Shown here in pieces: positions 33,766 through 41,730 of a stretch of DNA of 64,000 nt (positions within the stretch are counted from its first letter, which is position 1; the number at the start of each line of letters is the position of its first letter). Origin of the DNA: CAZDWZ01 sp964509425 (GTDB lineage Bacteria > Bdellovibrionota_C > UBA2361 > SZUA-149 > CAZDWZ01); assembly GCA_964509425.1 (NCBI GenBank), contig CAZDWZ010000012.1:1-64000 (forward strand), in the 5' to 3' direction. Both the position numbers and the translations under genes were made by a program. A model generated the notes under the pieces. The model was not told the DNA's origin. It searched no databases and worked only from the letters and a program-made list of their open reading frames with translations.

Positions 33766-34434
33766 ATGAAAAAAATCTTCTTCGCCATCTTCTCACTTTT
33801 ATTTACGTTAGGCGCGACCGTTACCTCTGCGGATGTCGATCGATCTGCCGATCACTATAGACAAATGGTGAGCCAATTAAAAGTTGCGAATGAGGAGCAG
33901 ATACGAAAATTTCCGTTCGAACAACTCCGTCGCGCCTTCTTCGACGCTCGGATCGCTGAGACTGATTCTGAGCTCGAAAATTTGCAAAAAGCGTTTGACG
34001 ACGCCATTCGATCTGGTGACTCTGAGAAAACGGTGACGACTGCCGAAGCGCTGCTAGAACATAATTATACGTCAAGCCGTACGCATGTGATGCTCTCTTT
34101 CCTGTATGGCAACGAGGGGAAGGCGGAAAAGAGCAAGTTTCACTCTCTTGTTTCGGAAGGTTTGTTTCGGTCAATTGTGGCAAAAGGTGATGGCAAATCG
34201 CCTGAAACGGCTTGGACGGTATTTGCAGTATCGGAAGAATACGACACTCTCAAAAAACTTGGCCGGTTCGGAAAAGTCTCCCAATCGGCCTTCTCTCAGA
34301 AGGATCGGCACTACGATAAGCTTGATTCACTGGATCCCAAAACAGGGGACAAGAAAGTCTACTATTTTGACGTAACCAATCTCTTTGCCCGGTACAAGGA
34401 GCAGTTGTCGGGAAAAGCGTCAGCCAAGCGCTAG
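33766..34434 (+). CDS. DUF4919 secreted protein
   Basis: A 222-residue protein with a signal peptide (MKKIFFAIFSLLFTLGATVTSA). The mature part is helical at first (LENLQKAFDDAIRSGDSEKTVTTAEALLEHNY), then ends with the DUF4919 signature: LFRSIVAKGDGKSPETAWTVFAVSEEYDTLKKLG, followed by YDKLDSLDPKTGDKKVYYFDVTNLF. It is periplasmic; the molecular role is unknown. No ribosome site is evident before the ATG. Confidence 0.8.
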   Translation: MKKIFFAIFSLLFTLGATVTSADVDRSADHYRQMVSQLKVANEEQIRKFPFEQLRRAFFDARIAETDSELENLQKAFDDAIRSGDSEKTVTTAEALLEHNYTSSRTHVMLSFLYGNEGKAEKSKFHSLVSEGLFRSIVAKGDGKSPETAWTVFAVSEEYDTLKKLGRFGKVSQSAFSQKDRHYDKLDSLDPKTGDKKVYYFDVTNLFARYKEQLSGKASAKR

Positions 34435-34608
34435 GCCGGGCAACCAGCATTCACGAATCGCCTTCTATCCTCGATAAGGCCTGAGGCAGTCTTTTGCCAT
34501 GGTTTTCGGGCCAGTTCTGGAATATTAAAACCAGGTCGGCGCGTTGCGCCGGTCCTAAGCGAACTATTCTAAACCGAACGCAATTTTCGAACGCTTATCT
34601 AGGAGAGA

Positions 34609-35151
34609 ATGAATATGCAAAAGTTTCGAGTGTCGTCCGCATTGATCGCCGCCTTTGCTTCTGCTTGTCTACCTTTCGTTTCGGGCTGCGGAGGAGACGA
34701 CGATTTTTTCGATTTCTTTACCCCTGCTCAGGTTACCGATGTGCGTGTTGATCCCGCTTCCGTTAGAGTGGGGGAACAAATAGCGATTCAAGTTGATTTC
34801 GATCCTTCGCAATTCGATAGCGACGATTTGGAGCCTTCTACCGTTGTTTTGCGACTACCGGTTGGGGTCAATTACGTTAACGGATCGTCGGAGTTCGACG
34901 GCAGCGATGTCTCTGGTTTCCGCTCTCGAGGTCCAAACCGAATTGACGGATGTGGTGATGGAACGACGGTATTATCCTATTTTTTCGATGCCGGCGAACA
35001 AACAGATTTTGAGAATAAGATTCGCTTAGCGGCGGTAGCGACCACGGCAGCCGTAGGGGAAGTTCTTTTTGAAGCAGAAGCTGATTCGGGAATCGCTACG
35101 CCGTGCGGGATTTTTAGGCAGGACTCGGACAATTTGATTGTTTTGCCGTGA
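34609..35151 (+). CDS. Lipoprotein with a beta-sandwich-like domain
   Basis: A 180-residue protein with a lipobox in LPFVSGC (Cys 27) followed by the acidic run GGDDDFFDFF. The mature part (VTDVRVDPASVRVGEQIAIQVDFDP, VVLRLPVGVNYVNGSSEFDGSD) looks like an Ig- or DUF11-like beta-sandwich. AGGAGAG lies just before the ATG; the second ATG, two codons on, has better spacing. It is a surface or periplasmic lipoprotein of unknown role, with a terminator-like hairpin after it. Confidence 0.72.
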   Translation: MNMQKFRVSSALIAAFASACLPFVSGCGGDDDFFDFFTPAQVTDVRVDPASVRVGEQIAIQVDFDPSQFDSDDLEPSTVVLRLPVGVNYVNGSSEFDGSDVSGFRSRGPNRIDGCGDGTTVLSYFFDAGEQTDFENKIRLAAVATTAAVGEVLFEAEADSGIATPCGIFRQDSDNLIVLP

Positions 35152-35164
35152 ATGCCGGACTTGC

Positions 35165-35204
35165 GGCGGCGATCCCCAGTTGGAGGTGATTCGCCGTCAT
35201 TTTA
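35165..35204 (+). terminator. Rho-independent-like terminator after the lipoprotein gene
   Basis: GGCGGCGA (35165-35172) pairs with TCGCCGTC (35191-35198) with one G-T wobble, followed by ATTTTATT. It lies 14 bases after the lipoprotein stop. Confidence 0.5.
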
Positions 35205-35340
35205 TTAAAGTTACGCAAACGCGAGATATCGAACGCAGCCGAGTCAGCGTTTAAAAGAGGTGCAATTAAAAAACACTGTCAAGATAGCAAGTTGTAATTC
35301 ATAGTTGATTTATATCCTTCTAAACTCTTCCGTTGACTTG

Positions 35341-35369
35341 ATTTGCGTTCGTGTAATACGAACGCAAAT
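35341..35369 (+). promoter_or_regulatory. Perfect 12-bp inverted repeat upstream of the second TrmB gene
   Basis: ATTTGCGTTCGT (35341-35352), spacer GTAAT, ACGAACGCAAAT (35358-35369). A TTGACT box (35333-35338) abuts its left end, and TAATAC (35354-35359) sits at its centre, though their 15-base spacing is short for sigma-70. Placed 29 bases before the regulator's ATG, this is a good candidate for an autoregulatory operator. Confidence 0.6.
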
Positions 35370-35398
35370 AGTTCGGTTGGCAGAATGGAGCACTCACT

Positions 35399-36214
35399 AT
35401 GAGCATTTCGATTTCGCCCGGTGGAGAGAATGACCCTGAGGTTCTTTCGACTGCTTTCGAATGTGAAGGGACCTCGCTGGTCTCTGAAATTTTAGGCGAC
35501 CTCGGCTTGAGCCCATCGGAGAACGCTGTCTTCACAACGCTCTTGAGGCTCGGCAGTCGCCAAGCGAGTGTGATCTCAAGACACACCGGAATTCACCGCA
35601 CACGAATTTACGACGTAGTCGATCGATTACAAAGTCGAAAGTTCGTGCATCAGCACGAAAGAGAAGGTGTCAAATATTTCTCGGCGGTCTCCCTTGATGA
35701 GCTGATGTTCCAAATTTCGCAGCGAGAAACAACTCTTGCAGAGCACAGGCGCCGACTATCGGAAGTCGTGCGAGAGGCAAAAACATCTCGTATTGATTTG
35801 TTCTCCGATCCTCGGAGTCGATTGACGAAGGGAGCAGAGGCACTTAAACGAGCATTGCTCGAGTTATCCGGAACGGGAGTCGGAGATCTATTGTTCTTTT
35901 GCTCTGCGAAGGACAGCTTAGTGCTGGAGGAAGGAGCTTCGATCACGGAGGCGATTCAACAGTTGCTGCGGGAAGCGCCGGCTCAACTCCGAATTGTACT
36001 TCATTCTTGCGATGAGTCGACGAAAAATGTCGTGCGCGACATTGAAGGTCTTCGTATCACGTCGATTTCACAAGCACTTCCGGCCGACATGATCGTGTCG
36101 GGGACACAAATAACAATCCTTGGAAAGAAAGCGGATCGGCCACTAGCGTTGTCAATTGAACAACCAGCGTTGGCCCAATCGATACTTGCCTTTGGTTTTT
36201 CACTTATAAATTAG
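35399..36214 (+). CDS. TrmB family transcriptional regulator, copy 2
   Basis: A 271-residue protein. After a 30-residue N-terminal extension comes the TrmB winged helix (LGLSPSENAVFTTLLRLGSRQASVISRHTGIHRTRIYDVVDRLQSRKFVHQHEREG, quoted in part). A coiled linker (ISQRETTLAEHRRRLSEVVREA) and a ligand-sensing-like domain (RLTKGAEALKRALLELSG, GLRITSISQALPADMIVSG) follow. It shares domain order and neighbour type with 31392-32159. The partner gene begins 10 bases after its stop, and a perfect inverted repeat lies upstream. Confidence 0.85.
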   Translation: MSISISPGGENDPEVLSTAFECEGTSLVSEILGDLGLSPSENAVFTTLLRLGSRQASVISRHTGIHRTRIYDVVDRLQSRKFVHQHEREGVKYFSAVSLDELMFQISQRETTLAEHRRRLSEVVREAKTSRIDLFSDPRSRLTKGAEALKRALLELSGTGVGDLLFFCSAKDSLVLEEGASITEAIQQLLREAPAQLRIVLHSCDESTKNVVRDIEGLRITSISQALPADMIVSGTQITILGKKADRPLALSIEQPALAQSILAFGFSLIN

Positions 36215-36224
36215 AGGGCCGGAG

Positions 36225-37553
36225 ATGGATATTACTGAACGACTGTCACTCCTGGAACAGCGGGTCTCCGCTCTTGAACTCGACCCTTCGTTTTCGCGAA
36301 GGTCATCATCAGTTTCACAGCAAACCTCGAATCAGAAAGAGATTCGCATTCAAGCTCATTTTGGGCGGAATGCTCTGGAACGAATGCCATTTTCAGTAAC
36401 GCTGGGTATCCCCCAAACGGTTCCGAATCTTACTCGGTCACTTACACCCGTTCGGGCAGCGATCTTTCTCGCGCTCCTCGTCGACCTATCGAAGCGTAGC
36501 GAAGGGGCAAAAAAGCAAGAAAGCCTCATCGACGGGGTGGTGGAGGCCCTGAAGGCTTTGACTCCAAATGAACTGCCCACTGCGTCGAGTGATGCGCTGC
36601 GCGTGGCGCTCCATCGGGCCTCTCAGTTTCTGGAAGAGGAGTTTGGCACAGTCGATAAGTCGATCGCGTTCTCGGTTGAGAACGGAAGTCTCGCACTCAC
36701 AATTCTGGGAGAGCAAATTCCAGTCTCAAACATAGAAGTCGAGGTAACTTCTTCTGACGAAACCATCTCCTCATTTCTCGATCGCTCGTTCGCGACATCT
36801 CCGCTTTCTCGCCTCAGAAAAGAAAAAGCACTTTTTGTTCCGCCGGGCGAAGAAGGGCAAGATCGATTGCTGTTAGAGTTGCTCGATCACGAATTCCCCG
36901 TAAAGCAAACGTGCCTCTTTTATCGTCCGACCGTGCAAAGCTTTCCGGAAGAATTGCTTGTAAAATTCCGACTGTCTCCGAATCGAAGACGGCGGCAACA
37001 AGTGGCGATCACGGCATACCAGAGTGGAAGAATTCACTACACTGAGATACTGCCTCGTAGAGTATTTCGAGACCTTCTTAACACGCCGTTTGACGGAGCG
37101 GGGACCCTTTATCCTCCAGGAACGACCGCAGTCGATGTCATTCGACATTTGGATCATTTGATCTTTCTTGTTCGAAATATCGCGACATACGAACTGATTC
37201 TGACCGACGCTTTTTTCCCTTTTTATATCACGACGGTGGAGTCCACTCGGCGTGACGAGATCGAGCGCACGGTTCTCTTCTTTCAACACGGGGGAGAGAA
37301 TAATCTCCATCAAGTCAGTGTGTTTGCGCTCAAGGATGATCAAGTGTTCTTCAGCACTCATGAACGTATTGTTCATTGGGTACTCTCGCATCCAACAACG
37401 ACCAGAAGTAAGGAAGGCGTTCTTGGCGAACTTGAGTCGGTTCGTAGCCAGCTCCTCGAAACCACTCGAGCGAATGAGCAAGTCATCCGGGCAGATTCGC
37501 CTTTTAGCAAGTCGAAGCTGGCGCAGTCAGTTTCAATAGAAAAGAATGATTGA
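36225..37553 (+). CDS. TrmB-partner protein, copy 2, unknown family
   Basis: A 442-residue homologue of 30178-31380 (matching blocks are given there). It begins with a coiled coil (ITERLSLLEQRVSALE) and has a Ser/Gln-rich linker that copy 1 lacks. The central part SDALRVALHRASQFLEEEFG could be a helical DNA- or protein-binding element. The later part (DLLNTPFDGAGTLYPPGTTAVDVIRHLDHLIFLVRN, IVHWVLSHPTT) is the best conserved. No enzyme motif is visible. The gene follows its TrmB regulator by 10 bases with GAGGG upstream. Confidence 0.75.
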   Translation: MDITERLSLLEQRVSALELDPSFSRRSSSVSQQTSNQKEIRIQAHFGRNALERMPFSVTLGIPQTVPNLTRSLTPVRAAIFLALLVDLSKRSEGAKKQESLIDGVVEALKALTPNELPTASSDALRVALHRASQFLEEEFGTVDKSIAFSVENGSLALTILGEQIPVSNIEVEVTSSDETISSFLDRSFATSPLSRLRKEKALFVPPGEEGQDRLLLELLDHEFPVKQTCLFYRPTVQSFPEELLVKFRLSPNRRRRQQVAITAYQSGRIHYTEILPRRVFRDLLNTPFDGAGTLYPPGTTAVDVIRHLDHLIFLVRNIATYELILTDAFFPFYITTVESTRRDEIERTVLFFQHGGENNLHQVSVFALKDDQVFFSTHERIVHWVLSHPTTTRSKEGVLGELESVRSQLLETTRANEQVIRADSPFSKSKLAQSVSIEKND

Positions 37554-37610
37554 ATCGCTTCAACAGAATTAATTCTAGAAGGGGCAACCCATTCGTTCCC
37601 CCGGTCAATT

Positions 37611-39074
37611 CTAGCCGCCCGATGGATAGATGGGTGATGAGCGCTCGCTTAGCGCGACTTCATGATACTCAGCGTCTACGTTTACGTTCCACGGATCGTA
37701 GGTCCCGCCTTCAGCGATGTTCTTTACGGCGAGAATCGCCGTTGCCATCGAATGATCCTGGTTGTTGTATCGATGCTGTCCGTTCCGGCCGATCGAATAG
37801 AAGTTCTTCAGCGTCTTCAAGTAATCTTTGATTACGGAGATTCGCTCTTGATATCCGAGATCGTAGATCGGGTAGGCTTTCTTTACTCTCACGACAGCAC
37901 CCCCAAAGATATCACCTCGCTCGACAAGCCCGAGAGTCGCTAACTCCTCAGAGGCGAGCCGAATCAGGTCTTCATCAGTGCTATTCCAAAGCGGGTCATT
38001 CTCCCAAACAAAGTATTCGAGACCCAGACAAGTGAGGCCTGCCTCAGGAACCATATCAGGGCTCCATCGTTTGAAATTTTGGATTCTTCCAACTCTGACC
38101 TCCGGCGAATGAATGTAGATCCAGTTATCTTCGAAAAGTTCCTCGCGATTTATGAACAACGCCACCGTCAGAAAGTCCCGATAGCGAAGACTCCCCGACG
38201 CTTCACATACCGCGGGTGGCGGCGCTGGTTGCATCCCAAGAATAAGCTCTCGAAGCGGCATGCTCGACAAACAGTAGTCGCACGGGAACTCCGTCAGTGT
38301 TCCATGCTGGTCGATGGTAACGACCGATGAGACAAGGTTGTTCGTCGTGCGAATCTCTACAACCGCGTGCTGAAAAAGGACCTTTCCCCCGCATTCTTCC
38401 ACACGCATTTGGCAGGTCTCCCACATCTGCCCTGGGCCGAGGCGCGGATACCGAAACTTATCGATCAATGTCTTGATTTCGTTTCCATCGCCGCGTTGTC
38501 CAAAAAGTGCATTTTTGACGACCTGAAAAAGACTCAAACCAGCAATTCTTTGCGCTGCCCAATCGGCACCGATTTCGGTACACGGAATCCCCCATACCTT
38601 TTCGGTATAGGTTTTGAAGAAGATCTGATAGAGGCGTCGCCCGAATCGATTCGTGACCCAATCCTCGAATGTTTTTTCATTTCGATTTGGAAATAGTTGT
38701 GCGAGTGCATAACTGACGACGCATGCTGCAGCCGTAAATATTCCCATGTTTCGAAGCGCATTGAACGGCCGAAGCGGATAATAGAAGAATCGATTTCGGT
38801 AGTAGATTCGAGAGAGCCGAGGGCGTTCCATCAACTCTGCGCCGAGAAGTTCTTTCCAAAGATCTTCAATTTCCTGAGATTTAGAGAAAAAACGATGCCC
38901 TCCAAGATCGAATCGAAATCCTTGGTGCTCAACCGTTTTTGCTAGGCCGCCGGGGATTTTTTCCGCTTCCAATACGACCGACGTCCAACCGCGCTTCGCC
39001 AACTCATAGGCCGCGGTGAGGCCAGCGGGACCGGCACCTATGATAACGACGCGTTGGTTGTCTTTTCTGTCCAT
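37611..39074 (-). CDS. FAD-dependent amine-oxidase-fold enzyme, UDP-galactopyranose-mutase/desaturase-like
   Basis: 487 residues from the ATG at 39074; a GTG at 39113 is in frame, but neither has a ribosome site. RVVIIGAGPAGLTAAYELAKRG is the FAD-binding Rossmann motif, with E in SVVLEAEKIPGG. RFDLGGHRFF and the YRNRFFYYPLRP region resemble the protoporphyrinogen-oxidase/UDP-galactopyranose-mutase group. FYSIGRNGQHRYNNQDHSMATAI is the C-terminal FAD contact. In this genome type such enzymes often sit with membrane glycosyltransferases, as here (39104-40453). It probably acts on a sugar nucleotide or lipid-linked sugar. Confidence 0.85.
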   Translation of the reverse strand: MDRKDNQRVVIIGAGPAGLTAAYELAKRGWTSVVLEAEKIPGGLAKTVEHQGFRFDLGGHRFFSKSQEIEDLWKELLGAELMERPRLSRIYYRNRFFYYPLRPFNALRNMGIFTAAACVVSYALAQLFPNRNEKTFEDWVTNRFGRRLYQIFFKTYTEKVWGIPCTEIGADWAAQRIAGLSLFQVVKNALFGQRGDGNEIKTLIDKFRYPRLGPGQMWETCQMRVEECGGKVLFQHAVVEIRTTNNLVSSVVTIDQHGTLTEFPCDYCLSSMPLRELILGMQPAPPPAVCEASGSLRYRDFLTVALFINREELFEDNWIYIHSPEVRVGRIQNFKRWSPDMVPEAGLTCLGLEYFVWENDPLWNSTDEDLIRLASEELATLGLVERGDIFGGAVVRVKKAYPIYDLGYQERISVIKDYLKTLKNFYSIGRNGQHRYNNQDHSMATAILAVKNIAEGGTYDPWNVNVDAEYHEVALSERSSPIYPSGG

Positions 39075-39103
39075 CGCAGTGAGAATGGGGTATTCCGTTT
39101 CGA

Positions 39104-40453
39104 GTGGAGACACTTAATATTATCACACCCTGGAAGCGGTTCATCACGCGCTTCGAACAGCGGAGTTTTGCATTCCTCGCGTTCTCCGCGTCCATACTTT
39201 TATTGGTGGGTGTGCTGCTGCGCTACCAATTCATATTCGTCTGGAACCGACCGACGGCGCAAGAGAATCTCTTTAGCGACATGCTTTACTACTTCACGAA
39301 GTCTGAAACAGTCTTCGATGCCACGGAGAAGCTAACGATCGACGATACGTTATATCCTCCTGGCACGGCGTACTATTTTGGGTTTCTGAGGCTTATCGAT
39401 CCAAGTCTCGAGCTCATTCCCAGAATACAATTCATGCTGTCATGTGCTTTGCCGTTGATTGTGGCGGCGATTGCATTCAGGCTTTGGGGGAAGCGCTGCT
39501 CGCTCGTCGCGCTCGGCTATACAAGTTTGTATTTTCCCTGCTGGGAGTATTTCGGGTTTATTTGCTCTGAAGGCCCGTTTTCATTCTGTTTGTTATTATC
39601 TTTCTACTTCCTCGTTCGTTCACTCCAAAGCCCAACGAATCTATCTTCATCGCTCTGGGCCTTCGGCGCGGGTCTTATGCTGGCAGCCAGTGCCTCACTG
39701 AAGAGCGTCTCTTTGGTCTCCGCAGCGATTGTATTCGCGGGTATGTGCGCGCTTCGATTCTTCGGACCCGTACGGATACGTACGGTGATCCTGGGAGTGC
39801 TGCCGGGAATGTTCTTGATTCTCGTTCCGCTCGCGGTTCGTGCGACTCATCTCAACGATGGACGGTTTCTGCTCATTGCGAATGACGGGGCCAGAGGCTT
39901 CCTCATCGGACATCACGGGCGCATTGGCCGAGCGATTTTTAGCGACTCAACTCGCGGTAGGCTTCATGATTTCGTGAGTCCGACGGCTTTCCAACGCCAG
40001 TATCCGAATACGGAAAAGTTTCCATTCGGCGCCTATGATTCTGCTCCTCAATATGACCTTGGGTTGAAGTGGATCCGCAACAATCCGACTGAAGCAGCGT
40101 TACAGTCAGTCGAACACGTCTTCGACCTCTTCCAGCATTCGCTGCCATGGCCCGGATCGGTGAAGAGATACTATTCTTGGGTTGTATTTTTTCAGCAGAT
40201 TTTCCTGGTGTGTGTCCTCTTTCCTGCCGCCTACTTCATCGTGAGGTGCTCCAATGATATGCGCCAGGATCCTTCGAGATTCGCCGGGGAGTATCTCGTT
40301 TTCCTCGCGGCGGTATCTATCTACGCCATTGCCTTCCTGTTCGTTGGCGAGCCAAGATATCGAGTGCCATACGACGGATTTATGATCCTCTTGGCGAGTC
40401 GCGCGATCTCACGATCAGAAGGAAGAGGAATTTCTCCCGCTTCGTCGAACTAA
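39104..40453 (+). CDS. Polytopic membrane glycosyltransferase, GT39/ArnT-like, paralogue of 20448-21767
   Basis: A 449-residue protein with about ten membrane segments, starting at a GTG without a good ribosome site. The first loop (NLFSDMLYYFTKSET...LYPPGTAYYFGFLRL) has the Asp and Pro-Pro features of GT-C enzymes. THLNDGRFLLIANDGARG and VGEPRYRVPYDGFMIL match the paralogue at 20448-21767. It is divergent from the FAD enzyme, with start regions only about 30 bases apart, so the two probably share a control region. It likely adds a sugar from a polyprenyl carrier to an envelope glycan. Confidence 0.83.
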   Translation: METLNIITPWKRFITRFEQRSFAFLAFSASILLLVGVLLRYQFIFVWNRPTAQENLFSDMLYYFTKSETVFDATEKLTIDDTLYPPGTAYYFGFLRLIDPSLELIPRIQFMLSCALPLIVAAIAFRLWGKRCSLVALGYTSLYFPCWEYFGFICSEGPFSFCLLLSFYFLVRSLQSPTNLSSSLWAFGAGLMLAASASLKSVSLVSAAIVFAGMCALRFFGPVRIRTVILGVLPGMFLILVPLAVRATHLNDGRFLLIANDGARGFLIGHHGRIGRAIFSDSTRGRLHDFVSPTAFQRQYPNTEKFPFGAYDSAPQYDLGLKWIRNNPTEAALQSVEHVFDLFQHSLPWPGSVKRYYSWVVFFQQIFLVCVLFPAAYFIVRCSNDMRQDPSRFAGEYLVFLAAVSIYAIAFLFVGEPRYRVPYDGFMILLASRAISRSEGRGISPASSN

Positions 40454-40863
40454 TACCTCCGATTTAAATCTTCAGCCTGCCGTGAGCGCATGTCGTTCGG
40501 ATCGGCCGGAAGGCCGGTGCTTCCGACTGCGGGCGGCAGCGAAGAGCCAACGGGTACTGGCGCCGCGCTAACTGCCGGTGCGCCGTCTCCTCGGAGCAGT
40601 TGCGCGCCTGAAGGAAGCCGTGCGGCGAGATAGTTGCAATCTCCAGGCGGCGGTTGGTTTCGCGCGGGTCGGTTTGGGTACCAAACTCTGCAGAGCCCAG
40701 CCGGTGGCATGCTGTCGTGGGGAACTCCAAATTCGTTGGTGCCGAATGGATTGTACATGTTTCCCCGGTTGTCGACGCAACCAGTCAGGCCAGCAAAAAA
40801 AGCAGCCGAGAGCAGGGCGTAGGCCAAGCCCATCTGCAAGTCGAATTTACGAATGTTTCTCAT
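40450..40863 (-). CDS. Pro-rich lipoprotein
   Basis: 137 residues from the ATG at 40863, chosen for GGGGGGTG upstream and because it gives a lipoprotein signal (LLSAAFFAGLTGC). The mature part is short, Pro/Gly/Arg-rich and probably unstructured (NQPPPGDCNYLAARLPSGAQLL, PADPNDMRSRQAEDLNRRY). It overlaps the convergent GT39-like gene by four bases. Function unknown. Confidence 0.68.
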   Translation of the reverse strand: MRNIRKFDLQMGLAYALLSAAFFAGLTGCVDNRGNMYNPFGTNEFGVPHDSMPPAGLCRVWYPNRPARNQPPPGDCNYLAARLPSGAQLLRGDGAPAVSAAPVPVGSSLPPAVGSTGLPADPNDMRSRQAEDLNRRY

Positions 40864-41154
40864 TGCTTCACCCCCCCGCATGATACTTCCGGAAAATCTA
40901 GAATAAGGCGAAGGGATGCGCAAATGCGACGAATCATTCGTGAGCTTCCCGAGATTCGCATGGATTAAGCTCAACCTGCGGGAGTAAGATGGCAACCAGT
41001 AGGTGTTAATTTCGATTGTCTCAAATTAGGCTGACATCTACTATTCGAGTGGCTAGTGCTCCGACAGTTTCGTTCTCTCTAAAGTGGAGTGTGGCGCTAA
41101 AGGTTCTAGGGTGTTTCACGTGTTTCGTGATTTACGCGGAGTAGTCGCAATCCT

Positions 41155-41715
41155 ATGAAGACCCTTTCTCCAGAGAATCTTAAGAAGCTCTATCCGCGCT
41201 CGCCTCGAGTCATCATTCGCGAAAATTTTCTTTGGCTGACGCTGTATCTCGGAATCTTAGCAGGCGGTTTTCTGCTTCAAGACGATCGTTCCTCCGTCCG
41301 TCTCTCGCTCGAAGATATCCTTTTCGGACTCTTTCTTGGGGCAACGCTCGTTGTGTTCGTAAGGCTCGTTCGCTCCGTCTTGCTTAACCTCTGCCTCTCA
41401 ATTGATTACCTTGAAGATCGATTGCTGATCTCAACCGGCATTTTGTTGAGAAAGCGCGAAGAAATCTTCCTGGACAAAATAATTGATGTTTATACGACGA
41501 AGGGATGGGAAGATTTCGTACTCGGATTATCCTCTGTCGGCTTAGTTCTCATCGGTCGAAAAGATTTGGTGATTACTGGGTATTCAAAGCGGGTGGCTCG
41601 CCAGCTTCAAGATCACATCATCCGACTCATCGAGAATGGGCGGCGGAACGGGACGTATGATGAACTCCCGGACGTGAACGTTGTGCCGCAGCCCGTGCTC
41701 GCGGCTGCCCGATAA
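41155..41715 (+). CDS. Bacterial PH domain (bPH2) membrane protein
   Basis: A 186-residue protein. Two membrane helices (FLWLTLYLGILAGGFLL; ILFGLFLGATLVVFVRLVRSVLLNL) precede a YdbS/bPH2-type domain: IDYLEDRLLISTGILLRKREEIFLDKIIDVYTTKG, then SSVGLVLIGRK. The Pro/Val C-terminus is disordered. Such proteins sit in the inner membrane with the PH-like domain in the cytoplasm; their ligand is unknown. It is convergent with the binding-protein gene, with 15 bases between them. Confidence 0.8.
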   Translation: MKTLSPENLKKLYPRSPRVIIRENFLWLTLYLGILAGGFLLQDDRSSVRLSLEDILFGLFLGATLVVFVRLVRSVLLNLCLSIDYLEDRLLISTGILLRKREEIFLDKIIDVYTTKGWEDFVLGLSSVGLVLIGRKDLVITGYSKRVARQLQDHIIRLIENGRRNGTYDELPDVNVVPQPVLAAAR

Positions 41716-41730
41716 TGCACCACCTCCGAT

